Part shown: positions 17,371-25,336 of the stretch, in pieces | Position numbering within the stretch: the stretch's first letter is position 1 | How the letters are laid out: the number at the start of each line of letters is the position of its first letter | Notes under the pieces: model-generated | Told to the model about the DNA's origin: nothing | What the model saw: only the letters and a program-made list of their open reading frames with translations | The model's database searches: none | Origin: Methyloceanibacter superfactus | GTDB taxonomy: Bacteria > Pseudomonadota > Alphaproteobacteria > Rhizobiales > Methyloligellaceae | Direction: 5' to 3' | Length of the DNA stretch: 37,644 nt | NCBI RefSeq assembly: GCF_001723305.1 | Contig: NZ_LPWF01000008.1 | Span: forward strand, 1-37,644 | Made by a program: the position numbers and the translations under genes

Positions 17371-19077
17371 ATGTCAGAGGGTTCGAACGAACAACACAAG
17401 AAGCCGAAATCCGATATCGAGATTAGCCAAGCTGCAACCATGCGGCCGATCCTCGATGTGGCCAAGGATAAGCTCGGCATCGAGGCAGAGGACCTGATCC
17501 CCTACGGCCATTACAAGGCGAAGGTCTCCCTCGACTATATCGACAGCCTCAAGGACAAGCCCGACGGCAAGCTGATTCTCGTCACCGCGATCACGCCGAC
17601 GGCGGCGGGCGAAGGCAAGACCACGACCACTGTGGGCCTCGGCGACGCGCTGAACGAGATCGGCAAGAAGGCCATGATCTGCATCCGCGAGCCCTCGCTC
17701 GGCCCCTGCTTCGGCATGAAGGGCGGCGCGGCCGGCGGCGGCTATGCGCAAGTGGTGCCCATGGAGGATATCAACCTCCACTTCACCGGCGATTTCCACG
17801 CTATCGGCGCGGCCAACAATCTGCTCGCGGCGATGATCGACAACCACATCTATTGGGGCAACAAGCTCGACATCGACTCGCGCCGGGTGACCTGGCGCCG
17901 CGGCATCGACATGAACGACCGCGCGCTGCGCTCGATCGTCACCTCGCTCGGCGGCGTCTCGAACGGCTTCCCGCGCGAGGCGGGCTTCGACATCACCGTG
18001 GCCTCCGAGGTCATGGCGATTTTCTGCCTGGCCAAGGATCTCGCCGACCTGCAGCGTCGGCTGGGGCAAATCCAGATCGGCCAGACCCGCGAGAAGAGGG
18101 CCGTCACGGCGAAAGAGCTGTCGGCGGCAGGCGCCATGGCGGCGCTGCTGAAAGACGCGCTGGCGCCCAACCTGGTGCAGACCTTGGAGAACAACCCGGC
18201 CTTCATCCACGGCGGTCCGTTCGCCAATATCGCCCATGGCTGCAACTCGGTGATCGCCACCAAGGCGGCGCTCAAGCTCGCCGACTACGTGGTGACCGAG
18301 GCCGGCTTCGGCGCCGATCTCGGGGCCGAGAAATTCTTCGACATCAAGTGCCGCAAGGCCGGTCTCAAGCCCGATTGCGTGGTCATCGTGGCGACCATCC
18401 GGGCGCTCAAGATGCATGGCGGCGTGGCCAAGGACGATCTCAAGAAAGAGAATCTCGAAGCGCTGGAGAAGGGCTTCGCCAATCTCGAGAAGCACATTGA
18501 GAATGTGCGCAAATACCATGTGCCGGTTGTGGTGGCCACGAACCGCTTCTCGTCCGACACCGACGCGGAGATCGCGCTGCTGAAGCGCTTGTGCTCGACC
18601 TCGAGCACCGAGTGCGTGATGGCCGACCATTGGGCGCTCGGCGGGGCGGGCGCGGTCGATTTGGCCGAGGCGGTGGTCAACACCATCGAGACGCGGCCGA
18701 GCGACTTCCAGCCGCTCTACCCCGACAACATGTCGTTGTGGGACAAGACGCGCACCATCGCCGAGGAGATCTACGGGGCGGAGGAGATCACCGCAGACAA
18801 GGCGGTCAAGGACAAGTTCGCCGAGCTGGAAAAGCAGGGGTTCGGAAATTTGCCGATCTGCGTGGCCAAGACCCAATACAGCTTCACCACCGACCCGAAC
18901 GCCAAGGGTGTGCCGCTCGGCCATACCATCCCGATCCGCGAGATCAGGCTGTCGGCGGGAGCCGAATTCGTGGTGGTGATCTGCGGGGATATCATGACCA
19001 TGCCGGGGCTCCCGCGGGTGCCTGCGGCCAACAATATCGAGCTTGCGGCGGATGGCCGCATTAGCGGTTTGTTCTAG
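17371..19077 (+). CDS. ftfL: formate--tetrahydrofolate ligase
   Basis: ATP-dependent formation of 10-formyl-THF from formate and THF. In serine-cycle methylotrophs it is the entry of formate-level C1 units into assimilation. The 568-residue protein has the P-loop [13 protein letters not shown] at about residues 73-85, [19 protein letters not shown], the [21 protein letters not shown] region and the C-terminal [16 protein letters not shown]. The frame is intact and length is as usual (about 555-570). The start ATG 17371 is preceded by GGGGAAG. It opens the + strand C1 cluster; sgaA follows after 109 bases. In M. extorquens AM1 the ftfL gene lies apart from the sga-hpr-mtdA-fch cluster, so the linkage here differs. 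Confidence 0.97.
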   Translation: MSEGSNEQHKKPKSDIEISQAATMRPILDVAKDKLGIEAEDLIPYGHYKAKVSLDYIDSLKDKPDGKLILVTAITPTAAGEGKTTTTVGLGDALNEIGKKAMICIREPSLGPCFGMKGGAAGGGYAQVVPMEDINLHFTGDFHAIGAANNLLAAMIDNHIYWGNKLDIDSRRVTWRRGIDMNDRALRSIVTSLGGVSNGFPREAGFDITVASEVMAIFCLAKDLADLQRRLGQIQIGQTREKRAVTAKELSAAGAMAALLKDALAPNLVQTLENNPAFIHGGPFANIAHGCNSVIATKAALKLADYVVTEAGFGADLGAEKFFDIKCRKAGLKPDCVVIVATIRALKMHGGVAKDDLKKENLEALEKGFANLEKHIENVRKYHVPVVVATNRFSSDTDAEIALLKRLCSTSSTECVMADHWALGGAGAVDLAEAVVNTIETRPSDFQPLYPDNMSLWDKTRTIAEEIYGAEEITADKAVKDKFAELEKQGFGNLPICVAKTQYSFTTDPNAKGVPLGHTIPIREIRLSAGAEFVVVICGDIMTMPGLPRVPAANNIELAADGRISGLF

Positions 19078-19088
19078 CCAAGCAAAGG

Positions 19089-19155
19089 GGTTGCCACGCG
19101 CGCAACCTGACGCTACCACCTTGCCCATATGCGAGGCATAGGTCCGCTAAGGACC
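19089..19155 (+). promoter_or_regulatory. two hairpins in the ftfL-sgaA gap
   Basis: GGTTGC/GCAACC (19089-19094 with 19102-19107) and GGTCC/GGACC (19141-19145 with 19151-19155) form two inverted repeats between ftfL and sgaA. Neither has a T-run, so they are not classical terminators. They could be processing or attenuation structures. Confidence 0.3.
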
Positions 19156-19186
19156 AGGTAGCCCCCGATTTTTAGGAGAGGAAACC

Positions 19187-20398
19187 ATGGCTGGAGCCAG
19201 GCGGCCGGGCCGTAACTTTCTATTTGTGCCGGGACCAACCAACGTTCCCGAGCGCATTTTGCGCGCCATGCACGTACCGATGGAGGACCATCGGTCGCCG
19301 GATTTCCCCAAGCTGACCCTGCCTCTCTACGAGGGCATGAAGAAGTCTTCCAGACCAAGGACGGGCCAGGTCTTCATCTTCCCCTCCAGCGGCACCGGCG
19401 CCTGGGAAGCCACGCTCACCAATACCCGCTCGCCCGGCGACAAGATGCTGGCGTCGCGTTTCGGCCAGTTCAGCCATCTGTGGATCGATCTCGCCCGCCG
19501 TCATGGGCTCGAGGTCATCGTGCAGGAGGAAGAGTGGGGCACCGGCGCCTCGCCGGAGCGGATCGAGGAGGCGCTGCGCGCCGACAAGAACCACGACATC
19601 AAGGGCGTCATGGTGGTCCATAACGAGACCGCCACGGGCGTGACCTCCGACATCGCCGCGGTGCGCCGCGCCATCGACGCCGCCGGTCATCCGGCGCTGC
19701 TCTATGTGGACGGGGTGAGCTCGATCGCCAGCATCGACTTCCGCATGGACGAGTGGGGCGTCGACCTCGCAATCACCGGCTCGCAGAAGGGCTTGATGCT
19801 GCCGGCGGGGCTGGGCATCGCTTGCGTCAGCGAGAAGGCGATGGCGCAGACCAAGGACGCCACCTGCCGACGCGCCTATTTCGATTTCGCCGACCATATG
19901 CGCACGAATCCGGGCGGCTACTTCCCCTACACGCCGGCGCTGCCGCTGCTTTACGGCTTGCGCGAGTCGCTGGCCGTGTTGTCCGAGGAAGGGCTGGAGA
20001 ATGTGTTCGCGCGGCACCGCTATCTCGCCAACGGCACGCGGGCGGCGGTGAAGGCCTGGGGCCTCGAGCTCTGCGCCAAGGATCCGAAATGGTACTCCGA
20101 CACGGTGAGCGCGATCATGGTGCCGGAAGGTTTCAACGGCGCCGATGTCATCGATCGAGCCTACCGCCGCTACAACCTGGCGCTCGGCGCCGGCCTGTCG
20201 CAAATGGCGGGCAAGCTGTTCCGCATCGGTCACCTCGGCGATCTCAACGAGCTCATGCTGCTCGGCGCCATTGCCGGGGCGGAGATGTCCATGCGCGATG
20301 TGGGCATCGAGGTCGAGCCCGGCTCGGGCCTTGCGGCGGCGCAGGAATATTTCCGCGGCGCACAAGGCGCGGGTGAAGCCCGTCTCGCGGCCGAATAG
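19187..20398 (+). CDS. sgaA: serine--glyoxylate aminotransferase (short out-of-frame stretch)
   Basis: PLP aminotransferase that converts serine plus glyoxylate to hydroxypyruvate plus glycine, a core serine-cycle step. The 403-residue protein has FVPGPTNVPERIL at the N-terminus, PSSGTGAWEATLTN, VHNETATGV, the VDGVSS motif with the cofactor-binding Asp, and the Schiff-base lysine K201 in TGSQKGLML. Between 19346 and 19366 the frame gives SSRPRT, while the next frame gives VFQTKD before GQVFIF, as in relatives; one missing and one extra base that cancel explain this. The start ATG 19187 has AGGAGAGG upstream. A strong terminator follows at 20459, so sgaA may end its own transcript. Confidence 0.95.
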   Translation: MAGARRPGRNFLFVPGPTNVPERILRAMHVPMEDHRSPDFPKLTLPLYEGMKKSSRPRTGQVFIFPSSGTGAWEATLTNTRSPGDKMLASRFGQFSHLWIDLARRHGLEVIVQEEEWGTGASPERIEEALRADKNHDIKGVMVVHNETATGVTSDIAAVRRAIDAAGHPALLYVDGVSSIASIDFRMDEWGVDLAITGSQKGLMLPAGLGIACVSEKAMAQTKDATCRRAYFDFADHMRTNPGGYFPYTPALPLLYGLRESLAVLSEEGLENVFARHRYLANGTRAAVKAWGLELCAKDPKWYSDTVSAIMVPEGFNGADVIDRAYRRYNLALGAGLSQMAGKLFRIGHLGDLNELMLLGAIAGAEMSMRDVGIEVEPGSGLAAAQEYFRGAQGAGEARLAAE

Positions 20399-20458
20399 GC
20401 CAAGAGCGGGGCGAGGGCCGGCGGAAGCCGCCGTCCTCGATGACGTTGTGTCTTGACG

Positions 20459-20502
20459 CCGTCCGGCGCATTCGGCCTTGCGCCGGGACGGTTTCCTTTT
20501 TT
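20459..20502 (+). terminator. rho-independent terminator between sgaA and hprA
   Basis: A GC-rich stem CCGTCCGGCGCA (20459-20470) pairs with TGCGCCGGGACGG (20479-20491, one bulged G) around an eight-base loop and is followed by TTTCCTTTTTT. It would separate ftfL-sgaA from hprA onward, or act as a partial attenuator inside the cluster. Confidence 0.75.
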
Positions 20503-20546
20503 GGCGTGGGGGTGTCCCCGCATTGACGAGTTAAGGGGGAGGTTCA

Positions 20547-21488
20547 GTGGAACACGCGATCGTCTTCCTCGATCGAGAGTCGGTTGGCGCGAATGTGCGC
20601 CGGCCCGATTTTCCGCACACTTACACCGAGTATGAGTCCACGTGGACGCCGGAGGAGATCGTCGATCGCCTCAAGGACGCGACCATCGCCCTCATCAACA
20701 AGGTGCCGATGCGCGCCGACGTGCTGAAGCAACTGCCGAAGCTGAAGCTGATCGCGGTGGCGGCGACCGGCACCGATGTGGTCGACAAGGCCTATTGCAA
20801 AGAGGCCGGCATCACCGTCGTCAACATCCGCAATTACGCCTTCAACACCGTTCCGGAGCATGTGATCGCCCTAATGTTCGCGCTTCGGCGGAACCTCATG
20901 GCCTATGTCGAGGACGTGCGGGCCGGGCGCTGGGCCGAGGTCGATCAGTTCTGCTTCTTCGATCATCCGATCCGCGACATCGCCGGCTCGACCATGGGCG
21001 TCGTCGGCTACGGCGCCATCGGCAAGTCGGTGGCCAAGAGGGCCGAATGCCTGGGCATGAAGATCCTGCCCTATGACGTGTTCCCGCAAGAGGGGCTCGT
21101 CGATCTGGAGACGGTGCTGAAGGAGAGCGACGTCATCACGCTGCATTGCCCGCTGACGCCCGAGACCAAGAACATGATCGGCGCCAAAGAGCTGAAGATG
21201 ATGAAGCCGACGTCGATCCTCATCAACACCGCGCGCGGCGGCCTGGTGGACGAGGCGGCGCTGGCCGAGGCCCTGAAAGCGGGCACCATCGCCGGCGCCG
21301 GCTTCGATGTGCTCATCAAGGAGCCGCCGAAGGAAGGCAATATTCTCCTCGATCTCAAGATGCCGAACCTCATCGTCACGCCGCATGTGGCGTGGGCGAG
21401 CCGCGAGGCCATGCAGATCCTGGCCGACCAACTCATCGACAACGTCGAGGCGTTCGTGGCGGGCAAGCCGCAGAATGTCGTCGAGTAG
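20547..21488 (+). CDS. hprA: hydroxypyruvate reductase (NAD(P)H, D-2-hydroxyacid dehydrogenase family)
   Basis: Reduces hydroxypyruvate to D-glycerate for glycerate kinase. The 313-residue protein has the dinucleotide fold GYGAIGKS at about 154-161 and the catalytic Arg230 (NTARGG), Glu259 (IKEPP) and His280 (VTPHVAW) of the D-2-hydroxyacid dehydrogenases. Its sequence pattern (ESTWTPEEIVDRL, NKVPMRADVLKQLP, NIRNYAFNTVPEHV) is that of methylotroph HprA. The start is GTG 20547, preceded by AAGGGGGAGG. The frame is intact. It heads the hprA-mtdA-fchA-mtkA-mtkB series, with mtdA 18 bases later. Confidence 0.96.
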   Translation: MEHAIVFLDRESVGANVRRPDFPHTYTEYESTWTPEEIVDRLKDATIALINKVPMRADVLKQLPKLKLIAVAATGTDVVDKAYCKEAGITVVNIRNYAFNTVPEHVIALMFALRRNLMAYVEDVRAGRWAEVDQFCFFDHPIRDIAGSTMGVVGYGAIGKSVAKRAECLGMKILPYDVFPQEGLVDLETVLKESDVITLHCPLTPETKNMIGAKELKMMKPTSILINTARGGLVDEAALAEALKAGTIAGAGFDVLIKEPPKEGNILLDLKMPNLIVTPHVAWASREAMQILADQLIDNVEAFVAGKPQNVVE

Positions 21489-21506
21489 ACCGCAAGGGCG
21501 AGACCA

Positions 21507-22364
21507 ATGAAAAAGCTGCTGTTCCTGTTCGACACCGATGAAATGCCGAGCGTGTTCGACACGGTTGTCGGCTATGACGGCGGCGCCGATCACGTCACCG
21601 GCTATGCCAATGTGACGCCCGACAATGTGGGCGCGCTCACCGACGGCTGCATCTACACCCGCGGCGGCAAGGACAAGCAGAACACCGCGATCTTCGTCGG
21701 CGGTGGCAACATGGCCAAGGGCGAGGCGCTGTTCGAGAAGATCAAGAAGCACTTCTTCGGACCGTTCCGCGTGTCGATCATGCTCGACTCCAACGGCTCC
21801 AACACGACGGCCGCGGCCGGCGTGGCGCTGCTCGCCAAGGGGCGCTCGCTCAAGGGCAAGAAGGCCCTGGTGCTGGCGGGCACAGGCCCCGTCGGTATGC
21901 GCGCCGCCGGCTTCCTCGGCATGGAGGGCGCCGACGTGACCATCACCTCGCGCACCAAGGAGCGCGCGGAAGAAGCCGCCAAGGTCATCGAGAAGCGCTT
22001 CGGCATCAAGGTCAAGGGCGCTGCCGGCGCCACCGATGAAGAGCGCGCCGCGGCAGCCAAGGACACCAATATCGTCTATTCGGCCGGCGCCATTGGCGTG
22101 CAGCTTCTGCCCAAGTCCGCTTGGGAGAACAACCCGAATATCGAGCTCCTGGCCGACGTGAACGCCCAGCCGCCGCTCGGCGTCGAGGGCATCGACGCCA
22201 TGGACAAGGGCAAGGACTACAACGGCAAGCTGGCCTTCGGCGCGCTCGGCATCGGCGGGCTGAAACTGAAGCTGCACCGGGCCTGCATCGCCAAGATGTT
22301 CGAAAGCGCCGAGGGCGTTTACGACGCGGAGGAGATCTACGCGCTGGCGAAAGAGATGGCCTGA
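21507..22364 (+). CDS. mtdA: NADP-dependent methylene-H4F / methylene-H4MPT dehydrogenase
   Basis: Cytoplasmic enzyme that interconverts methylene- and methenyl-tetrahydrofolate (and the tetrahydromethanopterin forms) with NADP; it joins formate assimilation to the serine cycle. The 285-residue protein has the MtdA N-terminus KKLLFLFDTDEMPSVFD, the central LDSNGSNTTAAAG, the nucleotide-binding LAGTGPVGMRAAG at about 123-135 and TSRTKER, which fits the NADP 2'-phosphate. Length matches the family. Its stop overlaps the fchA start as TGATG, so the two are translationally coupled, which suits their consecutive reactions. Confidence 0.97.
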   Translation: MKKLLFLFDTDEMPSVFDTVVGYDGGADHVTGYANVTPDNVGALTDGCIYTRGGKDKQNTAIFVGGGNMAKGEALFEKIKKHFFGPFRVSIMLDSNGSNTTAAAGVALLAKGRSLKGKKALVLAGTGPVGMRAAGFLGMEGADVTITSRTKERAEEAAKVIEKRFGIKVKGAAGATDEERAAAAKDTNIVYSAGAIGVQLLPKSAWENNPNIELLADVNAQPPLGVEGIDAMDKGKDYNGKLAFGALGIGGLKLKLHRACIAKMFESAEGVYDAEEIYALAKEMA

Positions 22365-22996
22365 TGACCGAGATCAAAGACACCGCGATCGAGCCCTTCC
22401 TTGATGCGCTTGCCTCGAGCCAGGCAACGCCGGGGGGCGGCAGCGCGGCCGCCATTCTCGGCGCCATGGGCGCGGCGCTGGTGAGCATGGTCTGCAACCT
22501 CACCATCGGCAAAAAGAAATATGCCGAGGTCGAGGACGAGATGAAGGACGTGCTGGCCAAGGCCGAGGATCTGCGGCAGCGGATGACCGGCATGATCCAA
22601 GAGGACGTCAAGGCGTTCGACACGGTGATGGGCGCCTACGGCATGCCGAAGGAGACGGATGCGGAGAAGGATGCCCGCGGCGAGGCCATTCAGGCCGCGC
22701 TCAAGCAGGCGACCGAGGTGCCGATCCGCTGCTGCCATCTGGCGCGCGAGGTTATCGACTTGGCGTTGACGGCGTCGGAGAAGGGCAACCTGAACGTGAT
22801 TTCGGACGCCGGCGTGGGCGTCCTGTCGGCTTATGCTGCACTGCGAAGCGCGGCGCTGAATGTTTTCATCAATGCGAAAATGATCTCGGACAAGAGCTTC
22901 GTGGACGCTAAGCTGAGTGAACTGGAGGGTCTTCTGGACGGCGCCGAGGCGGCAACCGAGAAGGCCTATGGAATCGTAAAGGGCAAAGTGAGCTGA
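22364..22996 (+). CDS. fchA: methenyltetrahydrofolate cyclohydrolase
   Basis: Hydrolyses methenyl-THF to 10-formyl-THF (in assimilation the reverse), placed between FtfL and MtdA in the pathway. The 210-residue all-helical protein starts MTEIKDTAIEPFLDALASS and contains the family's TPGGGSAAAILGAMGAALVSMVCNLT and DVKAFDTVMGAYGMPKET. These match the FTCD_C/FchA cyclodeaminase-cyclohydrolase family. ATG 22364 overlaps the mtdA stop by one base (TGATG). The frame is intact. Confidence 0.95.
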   Translation: MTEIKDTAIEPFLDALASSQATPGGGSAAAILGAMGAALVSMVCNLTIGKKKYAEVEDEMKDVLAKAEDLRQRMTGMIQEDVKAFDTVMGAYGMPKETDAEKDARGEAIQAALKQATEVPIRCCHLAREVIDLALTASEKGNLNVISDAGVGVLSAYAALRSAALNVFINAKMISDKSFVDAKLSELEGLLDGAEAATEKAYGIVKGKVS

Positions 22997-23057
22997 CGCT
23001 TTTTGGGCGGATGCTCTGAAACAATAGCCCGCCGGAGAGACGACTAAGGAGGAACAC

Positions 23058-24236
23058 GTGGACGTTCACGAGTATCAAGCGAAAGAGCTTCTGGGTAGCT
23101 TCGGCGTGCCGGTGCCGAAAGGCGCCGTTGCCTTCAGTGCCGACCAAGCCGTCTATGCCGCCACCGAACTCGGCGGCTGGAACTGGGCGGTGAAGGCTCA
23201 GATTCATGCAGGTGCCCGCGGCAAGGCCGGCGGCGTCAAGATCTGCAAGACCTATCATGAAGTGCGCGAGGCGGCGCAGGGCATGCTCGGCAAGCGGATG
23301 GTCACCATCCAGACCGGCCCCGAGGGCAAGCCCGTGCAGCGCGTCTATGTCGAAGCGGCCGAGCCCTTCGATCGCGAGCTGTATCTCGGCTATGTGCTGG
23401 ACCGTAAGGCCGAGCGCATCCGGGTGATCGCTTCGCAGCAGGGCGGCATGGAGATCGAGGAGATCGCCAGGACCGATCCCGACGCCATCCTTCAGGTTAT
23501 CGTCGAGCCGGCCGTGGGCTTGCAGGCCTTCCAGGCGCGCGAGCTCGCGTTCCAGCTGGGCCTCAGCATCAAGCAGGCGCAGAGCGCGGTGTCGACGATC
23601 ATGAACGCCTATCGCGCATTCCGCGATTGCGACGCCACCATGCTGGAGATCAACCCGCTGGTGGTGACCAAGGACGACCGCGTGCTGGCGCTCGACGCCA
23701 AGATGTCGTTCGACGACAACGCGCTGTTCCGCCGCCACAACGTGGCCGACATGCACGATCCCTCGCAGCAGGATCCGCGCGAGGCGCAAGCCGCCGAGCA
23801 CAACCTCAACTATATCGGTCTCGACGGCGAGATCGGCTGCATCGTCAACGGTGCCGGCCTTGCATGGGCGACCATGGACATGATCAAGCACGCCGGCGGC
23901 GAGCCGGCGAACTTCCTCGACGTGGGCGGCGGCGCTTCGCCGGATCGTATCGAGACGGCGATGAAGCTCGTCGCGTCCGACGCGAACGTGAAGGCGATCC
24001 TGGTGAACATCTTCGCCGGCATCAATCGCTGCGACTGGGTGGCCAAGGGCGTGGTTCAGGCCTGCGGAAACCTGGACGTCAAGGTGCCGCTTATCGTGCG
24101 CCTTGCCGGCACCAATGTTGAAGAGGGCCGCAAGATCCTGGCCGACAGCGGGCTCAAGCTCATCACCGCCGAGACCTTGGCCGAGGCGGCCGAAAAAGCG
24201 GTGGCGGCGTGCCAGGGCAAGCTGCAGGCGGCCTAA
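23058..24236 (+). CDS. mtkA: malate--CoA ligase (malate thiokinase) beta subunit
   Basis: ATP-grasp subunit of malate thiokinase, which makes malyl-CoA from malate, CoA and ATP. The 392-residue protein resembles succinyl-CoA synthetase beta, with [19 protein letters not shown] at the N-terminus, [16 protein letters not shown] (ATP-grasp glycine loop), [16 protein letters not shown] (Mg/ATP site) and the C-terminal domain [15 protein letters not shown] and [15 protein letters not shown]. Serine-cycle context and partner MtkB favour malate over succinate as substrate. The start is GTG 23058 with an AAGGAGG site. It is 61 bases after fchA; mtkB follows after 26 bases. Confidence 0.95.
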   Translation: MDVHEYQAKELLGSFGVPVPKGAVAFSADQAVYAATELGGWNWAVKAQIHAGARGKAGGVKICKTYHEVREAAQGMLGKRMVTIQTGPEGKPVQRVYVEAAEPFDRELYLGYVLDRKAERIRVIASQQGGMEIEEIARTDPDAILQVIVEPAVGLQAFQARELAFQLGLSIKQAQSAVSTIMNAYRAFRDCDATMLEINPLVVTKDDRVLALDAKMSFDDNALFRRHNVADMHDPSQQDPREAQAAEHNLNYIGLDGEIGCIVNGAGLAWATMDMIKHAGGEPANFLDVGGGASPDRIETAMKLVASDANVKAILVNIFAGINRCDWVAKGVVQACGNLDVKVPLIVRLAGTNVEEGRKILADSGLKLITAETLAEAAEKAVAACQGKLQAA

Positions 24237-24262
24237 GACAGGTCATCGGAGAGAAAACGCAA

Positions 24263-25147
24263 ATGAGCATTCTGATCGACGAAAAAACCCCGGTGATCGT
24301 CCAAGGCATGACCGGCGACAAGGGCACCTTCCACGCGAGGGAGATGATCGAGTACGGCACCAACGTGGTCGGCGGCGTGACGCCGGGCAAGGGTGGCGGC
24401 CGGCATCTCGACCGCCCGCTGTTCAACACGGTGAAGGAAGCCGTGAAGGAGACCGGCGCGGAAGCGTCCATCACCTTCGTGGCGCCGGCCTTCTGCGCCG
24501 ACGCGATCATGGAATCGGCGGACGCGGGCATCAAGCTCGTCTGCTCCATCACCGACGGCATTCCCGCCCAGGACATGATGCGCGTGAAGCGCTATCTGAT
24601 GCGCTACCCGCGTGACCGCCGCACCATGATGGTCGGCCCGAACTGCGCCGGCATCATCAGCCCCGGCAAGGCCATGCTCGGCATCATGCCGGGTCACATC
24701 TATCTGCAAGGCAATGTCGGCGTCATCTCGCGCTCCGGCACGCTCGGCTACGAGGCCGCCGCGCAGATGAAGGCCAGGGGCATCGGTATCACCACGTCCG
24801 TCGGTATCGGCGGCGATCCGATCAACGGCTCGTCCTTCCTGGACCACCTCGCGTTGTTCGAGGAGGACCCGGAGACCACGGCTGTGCTGATGATCGGCGA
24901 GATCGGCGGTCCGCAGGAAGCCGAGGCTTCCGCCTGGATCAAAGACAACATGTCGAAGCCGGTTGTCGGCTTCGTCGCTGGCCTGACCGCGCCGAAGGGC
25001 CGGCGCATGGGCCATGCCGGCGCCATCATCTCGGCGGCTGGAGACAGCGCCGCCGAGAAGGCCGAGATCATGCGCTCTTGCGGGCTCACCGTTGCGCCCA
25101 ATCCGAGCGAGTTCGGCTCGACCGTGGCGAGCGTGCTCGGGGCTTAA
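24263..25147 (+). CDS. mtkB: malate--CoA ligase (malate thiokinase) alpha subunit
   Basis: CoA-binding subunit that carries the phosphohistidine. The 294-residue protein has VIVQGMTGDKGTFHAREM (CoA-binding), GGVTPGKGG, RYPRDRRTMMVGPNCAG, SRSGTLGYEAA and GHAGAIIS with the phosphorylated His at about residue 251. It is of the succinyl-CoA ligase alpha family and assigned to malate thiokinase by position between mtkA and ppc/mclA. ATG 24263 is chosen over an upstream in-frame ATG that would overlap mtkA. A stable hairpin follows its stop directly. Confidence 0.95.
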   Translation: MSILIDEKTPVIVQGMTGDKGTFHAREMIEYGTNVVGGVTPGKGGGRHLDRPLFNTVKEAVKETGAEASITFVAPAFCADAIMESADAGIKLVCSITDGIPAQDMMRVKRYLMRYPRDRRTMMVGPNCAGIISPGKAMLGIMPGHIYLQGNVGVISRSGTLGYEAAAQMKARGIGITTSVGIGGDPINGSSFLDHLALFEEDPETTAVLMIGEIGGPQEAEASAWIKDNMSKPVVGFVAGLTAPKGRRMGHAGAIISAAGDSAAEKAEIMRSCGLTVAPNPSEFGSTVASVLGA

Positions 25148-25172
25148 GGAAAGACGGCCGAAAGGTCTTTCC
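25148..25172 (+). promoter_or_regulatory. hairpin immediately after mtkB
   Basis: GGAAAGAC (25148-25155) and GTCTTTCC (25165-25172) form a perfect eight-base stem with a nine-base loop starting at the base after the mtkB stop. The only T-rich part is the descending arm, so it is more likely an mRNA-stabilising end or weak terminator than a strong one. Confidence 0.4.
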
Positions 25173-25194
25173 TGACGTTTCGCGAAGGATCGCG

Positions 25195-25216
25195 GGTGGG
25201 GCGGAGCCGCTCCACC
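25195..25216 (+). promoter_or_regulatory. second GC hairpin in the mtkB-ppc gap
   Basis: GGTGGGGCGG and CCGCTCCACC pair (one G-U) around a very short loop in the 189-base gap before ppc. With the preceding hairpin it suggests ppc-mclA may be partly uncoupled from the upstream genes. Confidence 0.3.
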
Positions 25217-25336
25217 TGGTCTTTCCTGCACGGCGGGGCTGGCGCTCAAGGGACATGGCTGCCGCCGCGATGTGGTTTCGCGCGGTCCTAACCTCTAGAG
25301 CCGACCGATTTGGTCGGGGGTGCCTTGCGTTAAGTG

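Noticed and set aside
17374..19128. Long minus-strand open frame opposite ftfL
   Set aside because: Mirror of the ftfL codon pattern; no motif, no ribosome site, and ftfL on the other strand is unmistakable.
20871..22277. Long minus-strand open frame opposite hprA and mtdA
   Set aside because: Spans two certain genes on the other strand and has shadow-type composition.
23058..25147. Succinyl-CoA synthetase (sucCD)
   Set aside because: Same family, but the placement between fchA and ppc/mclA and the MtkA-type sequence favour malate thiokinase.
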